DNA of 5,005 bases from Myxococcales bacterium. Its GTDB lineage: Bacteria; Myxococcota_A; UBA9160; JALSIO01. Positions 1 to 5,005 of this stretch are shown here, piece after piece; position 1 is the stretch's first letter; every line of letters starts with the position of its first letter. The stretch is from NCBI GenBank assembly GCA_026989995.1, contig JALSIO010000156.1:1-5005 (forward strand), written 5' to 3'. The notes below the pieces were generated by a model. It was not told where the DNA came from. It did no database searches and worked only from the letters and a program-made list of their open reading frames with translations. The position numbers and the translations under genes were made by a program.

Positions 1-1
1 C

Positions 2-3000
2 CTGCTGGCCGGGGTCGCCGACGTCACCATCAAGAACGTCGGCGACACGTTGTTCATCAAGCGGGTCGGCGTGGAGATGCTGCCGGCCGTCTTCTTCCCC
101 AACGCGGTGCTGCTGGTGCTCACCACCGGCGCCGTGGGGTGGCTCGCGAGCCGCGTGTCGCCGCTCGGCCTGCTCACGGGATGCCTGCTGGTCTCGGGAC
201 TGGCGCTCGTGCCCCTCTTCCTCCTGGTCCGGCTGGATCTCGGGCCGAGCTACTGGCTGCTGGTCATGGCGTCCAAGCAGGTGGAATCGGTGGCCCTGAT
301 CGGATTCCTGGTGGCCATCGGTCACCTGCTCCACGCGCGGCAGTCCAAGCGGCTGCTGGCGCCGATCCTGGCGGGGAGCACCACGGGCCAGATCCTGGGC
401 AGCTTCGCCACCGATCCTCTCGGGCGTGCCTTCGGCATCGACGGGGTCCTGCCGGTCGCCGGGGGGGCACTCGCCCTGGCGGGCCTCGCCTCCCTCGGGC
501 TCCGGCCCCTCCGGCCCGCGCGCATCGCAGCCGCCGCGCGCGGGGGGCGCCCTCCTCCTCGCGAGCCGGCGCCGCCTCTCAGGCGGCTCTGGCGCGAGGG
601 GTGGTTCTTCCGCGCACTCGCGTGGTGCTCCTTCGCGGCCGGACTCCTCGGGCCCATGGTCTACTTCCAGTTCAACTACGTCGCCGACCGCGCGAACGCG
701 GACGAACAGGGCCTCTTGGCCTTCTTCTCGGCCTTCCGGGGGTGGCTGAACTTCGGCGTGCTCGGGGCGCAGCTCGCGCTGGCACCCTTCGTGTTCCGCC
801 GCTTCGGCGTTCCGCTGGCTTCGCTGCTCTCGCCGGCCATCTACCTCGCCGGTCTCGCCGGGCTCTCGATGCGGCTCAGCCTTCCGGCCGGCATCGCGGT
901 GATGGCGGGCTCCACGGTCTCGGACCACGCGCTCTTCGATCCGGGCCAGAAGGTCCTCGCCAACCTCTTTCCCGAATCCCGCCGCCCGCGGGTCAACGCG
1001 CTCATCGAAGGGCCGATCAAGCGCGCGGGGACCGTGGGCGGCAGCCTCCTCGTGATGGGCATCCTGGCCCTCGGCGGCGCGCCGGCCGTGGGGCTTCTCG
1101 GGCTTCCCATCGCCGCTCTGTGGCTGGTCACCGGCTACCGGCTCTGGCGCTCCTACCCCTCGCTGCTCCTCGCCGTGGCTGGCAGCCGGTCGGGCGAGGG
1201 GGTCGATCTCGACGAGGTGCTCGACGATCGGACGCTTCGCGTGCTCGCGGCCACGGTGCGGTCGCCGGATCCCGCGACGGCCCGCGCGGCCGTGGCGCTC
1301 CTCGGAGAGGCGCCCGCCGGACGGGCGGCCCAGGCGCTGGCCGAGGTCCTGGCGGACGTGCCCGATGCGCTGCTCGGCGAGGTGACCCGCACGCTCGCGG
1401 AGTGCGTGGACGCGGCCCTCGGCGACCGGGCGGAGCTCCGTCCCCTCGCCGAGGGCCTCGAGGCCGCCCTGCGCCGACGGCCCGAGGCTCCGCCCGAGAT
1501 CCGCGCACACTGGCTCCGCCTCCTCGGCGTGGCCCTCGGCGCGGACGCGGCCCGCGGCGCCCCGCCCGAGCCCCTGCTCGCCGGCCTGCGGGACCCGCAC
1601 CCCGCCGTCCGTCTGGCCGCCCTCATGGCCCTCGAGCGCCTCGGCCGGGTCGACGAGCCCGAGGACCTCCGGCAGCAGCTCGCTGCTGCGGCCTCGTCCG
1701 CGGACCCCGTGCTCCAGCGGGTGGCCGCCCGCGAGCTCCGCTCCTGGCTCCTGGCCACCGCGGACGGGAGCGATCCGGGGACGCCCCGGTGGGAGGGCGA
1801 ATGGGCGCGGCGGCTCGAGCTGCTGGGCTCGCTGTGCGCCCGCGGGGCGGAGGAGGCGGAGCCCTGGCACGCCCTCCTGGCCGTGGCCCGGCGCTGCGGT
1901 TCCCGCACCGCCGAGGTGGTCGATAGCGTGCTGGCGGGGGCTTCCCACCTCCCGCGCGACCTCGCTCCCTGCGCGCTCCGGCTGATCGGGTACGCGGGTC
2001 TGCGCGGGCGTGTGGACGAGCTGATCGAGGCGCTCGGTGCGGGCGATTCCCGCCTCGAGGAGGCGGCCGTCGAGGGGCTCCGGGCGCTCGGACCGGCGGT
2101 GGTGGACCGCCTGCTCGTCGCGCTCAACTTCGGGGGGCGCCGTGCGCGGGACGCCATCGTGGTCCTGCTGCGGGAGCTCGACGTGGCGACGGGCACGCTG
2201 CGCGAGCTGCTCGAGGCCGAGTACCGGGCCATCGAGGACGCCCTCGTCAAGCGGGCGGCCCTCCACCCGGGCGGCGCCGACCCCGCGGTGGTCCAGCGCC
2301 TCGACGAACGCGTGGACGAGTCGACCCACTCGGCGCTCCTCCTGCTCTCCACCCTGCTCGAGGACGACCGCATCGCCGAACTCTCCGGCCTCCTGCGACG
2401 GGCGGAGACGGACCGGGAGCGGGCGGTCCTCGTGGAGGCACTCGAGGCCCTGCTTCCTCCCGGCGAGCGGGCCCGCCTGCTTCCACTGATCGAGGATCGA
2501 AGCCCGCGGCGCGTCTCCTCCGCGCGGCCGGGTGCCGGGGGGATTCCCGACCGGCGCGCTGTACTCGAGGCACTGCTGCAGGACTCCGATCCGCTCATCC
2601 GTGAGCTGGTGGCGGCGACCGCCGAACTCGGAGATCTTCCGGGGGCGCCGGGGTCGGCCGCCCGCGGGGGCGGCGCACCACGGGGGGGGACGACCCGGCT
2701 CGGGGGAGCTCCCGGAGTCCGCGGAGGCCTGCCCATGCTGAGCGAGGTGGAGATCGTCCTGCACCTGCGGAGCCTGCCGATCTTCAGCCGGCTCACCCTG
2801 CGGCAGCTCAGCGATCTCGCCCGGGTGGTGCGGCAGGAGACCCATCCGGCCGGGACCATCCTGGTGCGCGAGGGCGACTACGAGGACTGCATGTACCTGA
2901 TCGTGTCGGGACGCGTGCGCATCACCCGGGAGGGCGCCTTCGTCCGGGAGCTCGGCCCCCGGGATTTCTTCGGCGAGATGGCCATGTTCACCGGGGCCAC

Positions 3001-3160
3001 CCGGTCGGCGACGGCCGAGGCCGCGGAGCCGGTTCACCTGCTCCGGATCGAGCGCCAGGATCTGCTCCGGCTCATGGAGGAGCTCCCCGGAATCGCCATC
3101 GCCATCTGCCAGACGCTCTCCGAGCGCCTGGCCGAAATGACCGCGCGCGTGGGCCAATAG
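2..3160 (+). CDS. MFS/NTT-like membrane transporter fused to HEAT repeats and a C-terminal cyclic-nucleotide-binding domain (5' partial)
   Basis: The frame is open from the left edge, so the true start lies outside the window; TTG at 50 is only the first start-like codon seen. 1052 residues are visible (numbered from base 2). Residues about 24-381 form 10-11 hydrophobic segments, with a basic, Pro-rich central loop near 167-198, as in 12-helix carriers. The stretch DHALFDPGQ (308-316), followed by RVNALIEGPIKRAG (330-343), resembles a conserved block of MFS-like/NTT-family proteins. Residues about 400-877 are helical HEAT-type repeats, clearest at 525-548, 673-697 and 854-877. A Gly/Ala/Arg/Pro-rich linker (878-911) leads to a CRP-type cyclic-nucleotide-binding domain (912-1035). 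Its phosphate-binding cassette reads FFGEMAMF then TRSATA, with Glu992 and Arg1001 kept, so ligand binding is plausible. There is no DNA-binding helix-turn-helix after it. Known of the family: NTT-like domains fused to HEAT and cNMP domains occur in free-living bacteria, mostly without a tested substrate. Inferred: an inner-membrane protein with cytoplasmic HEAT and sensor parts. The transported substrate, or whether it transports at all, cannot be told. Confidence 0.9.
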   Translation: MLAGVADVTIKNVGDTLFIKRVGVEMLPAVFFPNAVLLVLTTGAVGWLASRVSPLGLLTGCLLVSGLALVPLFLLVRLDLGPSYWLLVMASKQVESVALIGFLVAIGHLLHARQSKRLLAPILAGSTTGQILGSFATDPLGRAFGIDGVLPVAGGALALAGLASLGLRPLRPARIAAAARGGRPPPREPAPPLRRLWREGWFFRALAWCSFAAGLLGPMVYFQFNYVADRANADEQGLLAFFSAFRGWLNFGVLGAQLALAPFVFRRFGVPLASLLSPAIYLAGLAGLSMRLSLPAGIAVMAGSTVSDHALFDPGQKVLANLFPESRRPRVNALIEGPIKRAGTVGGSLLVMGILALGGAPAVGLLGLPIAALWLVTGYRLWRSYPSLLLAVAGSRSGEGVDLDEVLDDRTLRVLAATVRSPDPATARAAVALLGEAPAGRAAQALAEVLADVPDALLGEVTRTLAECVDAALGDRAELRPLAEGLEAALRRRPEAPPEIRAHWLRLLGVALGADAARGAPPEPLLAGLRDPHPAVRLAALMALERLGRVDEPEDLRQQLAAAASSADPVLQRVAARELRSWLLATADGSDPGTPRWEGEWARRLELLGSLCARGAEEAEPWHALLAVARRCGSRTAEVVDSVLAGASHLPRDLAPCALRLIGYAGLRGRVDELIEALGAGDSRLEEAAVEGLRALGPAVVDRLLVALNFGGRRARDAIVVLLRELDVATGTLRELLEAEYRAIEDALVKRAALHPGGADPAVVQRLDERVDESTHSALLLLSTLLEDDRIAELSGLLRRAETDRERAVLVEALEALLPPGERARLLPLIEDRSPRRVSSARPGAGGIPDRRAVLEALLQDSDPLIRELVAATAELGDLPGAPGSAARGGGAPRGGTTRLGGAPGVRGGLPMLSEVEIVLHLRSLPIFSRLTLRQLSDLARVVRQETHPAGTILVREGDYEDCMYLIVSGRVRITREGAFVRELGPRDFFGEMAMFTGATRSATAEAAEPVHLLRIERQDLLRLMEELPGIAIAICQTLSERLAEMTARVGQ
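2682..2689 (+). repeat. Run of eight G in the linker before the cyclic-nucleotide domain
   Basis: This is the longest homopolymer noticed in the window; runs of seven G occur at 461-467, 3987-3993 and 4431-4437. It lies in the low-complexity Gly-rich linker between the HEAT region and the cyclic-nucleotide-binding domain. A one-base loss here would move translation into a frame that ends at TGA 2739-2741. It could be a slippage site or simply a by-product of high GC. Confidence 0.4.
2723..2737 (+). promoter_or_regulatory. Possible internal ribosome-binding site and ATG for a stand-alone cyclic-nucleotide-binding domain
   Basis: A full GGAGG (2723-2727) stands seven bases before an in-frame ATG (2735-2737). 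That ATG falls exactly where the linker ends and the cyclic-nucleotide-binding domain begins. Starting here would give a soluble protein of 141 residues with the complete domain. The spacing is canonical, but GGAGG is common by chance in DNA this rich in G, so use of the site is inference. Confidence 0.3.
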
Positions 3161-3268
3161 CCCGCCCCTCGCCACCACTTCCTTCTCAGGCGATCCATCG
3201 AGACGGCCGATGAGGGTCCCGGAGCGGGGGCCGCCGGTCGGGCTTCGGTGCGCCCCGCCGCACCCGGC

Positions 3269-3281
3269 GGGAGAGGACGTG
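3269..3281 (+). promoter_or_regulatory. Shine-Dalgarno-like GGGAG and GTG start of the Slam-like gene
   Basis: GGGAG at 3269-3273 lies five bases before GTG at 3279-3281. The alternative ATG at 3210 has no clear Shine-Dalgarno sequence. The residues it would add (3210-3278) are Pro/Gly/Arg-rich and would put an unusually long tail in front of the signal peptide. This favours GTG 3279 as the start. Confidence 0.5.
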
Positions 3282-4724
3282 GCAGGGGCGGTCGGGATCC
3301 GACGCATCGCGAAGGGGATGGGGGCTGCGCTGCTCGCGGCCATCGCGCCGGTCGCTGCCCTCGGCCAGGACGCGGCGGTCGAGGTGGAGGAGGCGCGGGC
3401 GGGCCGGGAGGCCGCGGGACCGCTCGAGGCCACCGAGGCGGCCCGGGCATCGCTTCTGTTCGGCCCGCTCCGGGAAGGAGATCGCGTGGACTTTTCCGAG
3501 GTCCTGGAACACCCGGACGACCTCGACCGCAACCTGCGCCTCGCGCGGACCCAGATCGCCGAGGGCGACCTGCTCGGGGCGTCGGCGACGCTGGAGCGGA
3601 TCCTGCTGCTCGAGCCGGGTCTGGCCGAGGCACGGTTGCTACGGGCGGTGGTGCTTCTGCGCCTCGACGACCTGCTCGAAGCCGAACGGGAGCTCTCGCG
3701 TCTGCTCGACGGCCCCCTCGATCCCGGCTCGCGCTCCGTCGTGGACGCGTGGTTGGACGAGGTGCAGGCGCGGCGCCGGCGCACACGCGTCCACCTGTCG
3801 CTCGCCACGGGCCTGAGCTGGGACGACAATCGCGGGGCGGCGCCCGCATCCGGATCGGTGCTGCTCTTCGACCGCCGCTTTCGGCTCGGCGACGGAGGGC
3901 GGCCGCGCTCCGACGTCGCGGCCCTCGGGAGCGCGCGGCTCGAGTTCGAGAGGGACCTCGGCCTCCACGAGGGCCATCGCCTGGCCGGGGGGGTGTCCGT
4001 CTACGCCTCGAAGCAGGACGAGCTCGACCGCTTCGACCTGAAGTCGGCCGCGGCCGACCTCGCTGCGGTGCTGAACCTCGGAGCCTTCCGGGTCGAGCCG
4101 CGCCTCCGGGCGAACCTCGTGGACCTTTCGAGCGAGAAGTTCGTCCGCCGGCTGGGGGCCTCGCTCGGCGCGGAGCGGGCGCTGGGACCCCGGCTGGCCT
4201 GGACCGGCGAGCTTCGGAGCGCCTACGTGGACTACGACGGCATTCCGGGCTCCCGGCGCGCCCACGAGTACACCGGCTTCGACTCGGGCCTCGCCGTGGG
4301 GCTTCGCTTCGACCCGTCGCCGGCCCATCGCCTCGAGCTCCGGGCCGGGCCGGTGCTGCGCTCCGCGGAGCGCCGCTACTACGGGTACGCCGGTGTGGAG
4401 GCCGAGCTGGCCCACACCTGGCTCCTCGGCGGGGGGGCCTTCCTCCGCGCGGGGGCCTCCATGGCGTGGCGCCGCTACAAGGACGCCCAGGACCTCGTCA
4501 GCCGGAAGATCCGGCGCGACCTGCTGGGCAGCCTTCGGCTCGGAGTGGGGGCACCTCTCCGGCTGATCTCCCTGGGGCGGATCGGCGGCGAGGTCGGCGA
4601 GGTCGTGGTCTCGATCGATCTCGAGCACTTCTTCGCGTCGTCCAACCTCCCGAACTACACCTGGCGGAGCCGGCGGGTCGGGCTGCTGGTGAGCCGGCGC
4701 TTCGAGCTCGGGGGCGGGCGATGA
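3279..4724 (+). CDS. Exported TPR plus outer-membrane beta-barrel protein, surface lipoprotein assembly modifier (Slam/DUF560)-like
   Basis: With the GTG start the protein has 481 residues; the ATG at 3210 would give 504. A signal peptide is clear: a basic GIRRIAKG, a hydrophobic stretch rich in Ala and Leu, and likely cleavage after AALG near residue 29. There is no lipobox cysteine. Residues about 84-145 form a TPR-like helical pair (DLDRNLRLARTQIAEGDLLG onward). From about 170 to 475 the chain alternates short amphipathic strands with charged or Gly-rich turns, typical of a beta-barrel. It ends in a strand RRVGLLVSRRF preceded by SSNLPNY. The order signal peptide, TPR, barrel and the overall length match Slam proteins. 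Known of the family: Slams help move lipoproteins, and in some clusters non-lipidated haem-binding proteins, across the outer membrane. Inferred: an outer-membrane protein with periplasmic TPRs. The actual client is unknown and a generic barrel protein is the main alternative. The stop overlaps the start of the next gene by 4 bp, so the two are probably co-translated. Confidence 0.8.
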   Translation: MAGAVGIRRIAKGMGAALLAAIAPVAALGQDAAVEVEEARAGREAAGPLEATEAARASLLFGPLREGDRVDFSEVLEHPDDLDRNLRLARTQIAEGDLLGASATLERILLLEPGLAEARLLRAVVLLRLDDLLEAERELSRLLDGPLDPGSRSVVDAWLDEVQARRRRTRVHLSLATGLSWDDNRGAAPASGSVLLFDRRFRLGDGGRPRSDVAALGSARLEFERDLGLHEGHRLAGGVSVYASKQDELDRFDLKSAAADLAAVLNLGAFRVEPRLRANLVDLSSEKFVRRLGASLGAERALGPRLAWTGELRSAYVDYDGIPGSRRAHEYTGFDSGLAVGLRFDPSPAHRLELRAGPVLRSAERRYYGYAGVEAELAHTWLLGGGAFLRAGASMAWRRYKDAQDLVSRKIRRDLLGSLRLGVGAPLRLISLGRIGGEVGEVVVSIDLEHFFASSNLPNYTWRSRRVGLLVSRRFELGGGR

Positions 4725-5005
4725 GCGGCCTCCCCGGCGTGCGGCGGGCACGGGGTCGCCTCGCTGCCGCGCTCGCGGCCGCGGGCCTGATCGCGGGCGG
4801 TGCGGCGGCCGAGCCCGTGGGAGTCGCGGCGGCGGTCCGCGGCACGGTGGAGCTGTCGCGGGCCCCCGAACCGGCCCGGCCCCTCGCGGGGGGCGACGCC
4901 ATCTGGCTCGGTGACGAGATCGTGACCGGTCCCGATTCGACCCTCCAGATCCTGCTCCGGGACGAGACCGTCTTCACCGTGGGGCCCCGCAGCCGGCTCG
5001 TGGTC
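4721..5005 (+). CDS. Exported FecR-domain protein (3' partial)
   Basis: The first 95 residues are visible and the frame runs off the right edge. The start ATG is contained in ATGA, overlapping the stop of the Slam-like gene, which sets the start and implies translational coupling. No strong Shine-Dalgarno is seen, only a G-rich stretch just upstream. Residues 1-30 form a signal peptide (basic VRRARGR, then an Ala/Leu/Gly-rich core, likely cut after GGAAA before EP). There is no lipobox cysteine. Residues about 36-95 match the start of a FecR domain (PF04773 type): VRGTVELSR, then PLAGGDAIWLGDEIVTGPDS, then LQILLRDETVFTVGPRSRLVV. The spaced GD, TG and FTVGP elements are the family hallmark. 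In FecR itself this domain is the periplasmic part of an inner-membrane signal transducer to a sigma factor. Here it is N-terminal behind a signal peptide, as in secreted or periplasmic FecR-domain proteins of unknown function, so a role in iron signalling should not be assumed. Confidence 0.88.
   Translation, partial: MSGLPGVRRARGRLAAALAAAGLIAGGAAAEPVGVAAAVRGTVELSRAPEPARPLAGGDAIWLGDEIVTGPDSTLQILLRDETVFTVGPRSRLVV

Noticed and set aside
139..1926. Plus-strand open frame of 595 codons overlapping the membrane/HEAT gene
   Set aside because: The product is Arg/Gly/Pro-rich with no domain, while the other frame gives clear membrane helices and HEAT repeats.
2704..2713. Perfect 10-bp palindrome GGGAGCTCCC in the linker
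   Set aside because: It is short, lies inside coding sequence, has no second copy nearby, and is easily expected by chance in GC-rich DNA.
1153..2859. Long minus-strand open frame of 568 codons opposite the HEAT and linker region
   Set aside because: Its translation is dominated by Ser, Arg and Ala with no recognisable domain. It is the expected antisense shadow of GC-rich coding DNA.
3149..3165. Small hairpin around the stop codon of the first gene (stem GGGC/GCCC extended by two pairs, loop CAATA), considered as a terminator
   Set aside because: The stem is only about six pairs, includes a G-U wobble, and no T run follows, only a C/T-mixed stretch. It is too weak to call in DNA of this GC content.
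3161..3278. Possible promoter between the first gene and the Slam-like gene
   Set aside because: No recognisable -35/-10 pair or operator-like repeat was seen. Read-through from upstream cannot be excluded.
3034..3849. Minus-strand open frame of 271 codons across the gap between the first two genes
   Set aside because: Almost entirely Arg/Pro/Ala. It overlaps well-supported plus-strand coding at both ends.
3639..4751. Minus-strand open frame of 370 codons opposite the Slam-like gene
   Set aside because: Low-complexity Pro/Ala/Glu/Arg composition without motifs. The plus strand here has a signal peptide, TPR and barrel strands.

Overview
The window is very GC-rich (about three quarters G+C by eye) and coding on the + strand for almost its whole length. 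Codon third positions are nearly all G or C. It comes from a Gram-negative bacterium, because the second gene looks like an outer-membrane beta-barrel protein. The composition and the multidomain transporter would suit a high-GC Myxococcota/Deltaproteobacteria-like lineage, but that placement is inference only.

Layout: (1) Positions 2-3160 hold the 3' part of a large gene that is already open at the left edge. It encodes a polytopic membrane domain of the MFS-like/NTT (nucleotide-transporter-like) type, then a long HEAT-repeat region, a Gly/Ala/Arg/Pro-rich linker and a C-terminal cyclic-nucleotide-binding domain. (2) A non-coding gap of 49-118 bp, depending on the start chosen, is followed by an exported protein (about 3279-4724). 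It has a signal peptide, a short TPR-like helical region and a C-terminal beta-barrel resembling the Slam/DUF560 surface-lipoprotein assembly modifier family. (3) A third gene starts at 4721, overlaps the second by 4 bp (ATGA) and runs off the right edge. It encodes an exported FecR-domain protein. No RNA gene, mobile element, CRISPR array or convincing promoter or terminator was seen.

How they may work together: the 4-bp overlap makes the Slam-like and FecR-domain genes a translationally coupled pair, plausibly one envelope or surface module. The upstream transporter-like protein would read a cyclic nucleotide on the cytoplasmic side of the inner membrane. Whether it is functionally tied to the envelope pair is unknown. 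The points most worth checking are the three-part fusion, a well-formed internal ribosome-binding site and start at the border of its cyclic-nucleotide domain, and the Slam-like/FecR pairing.
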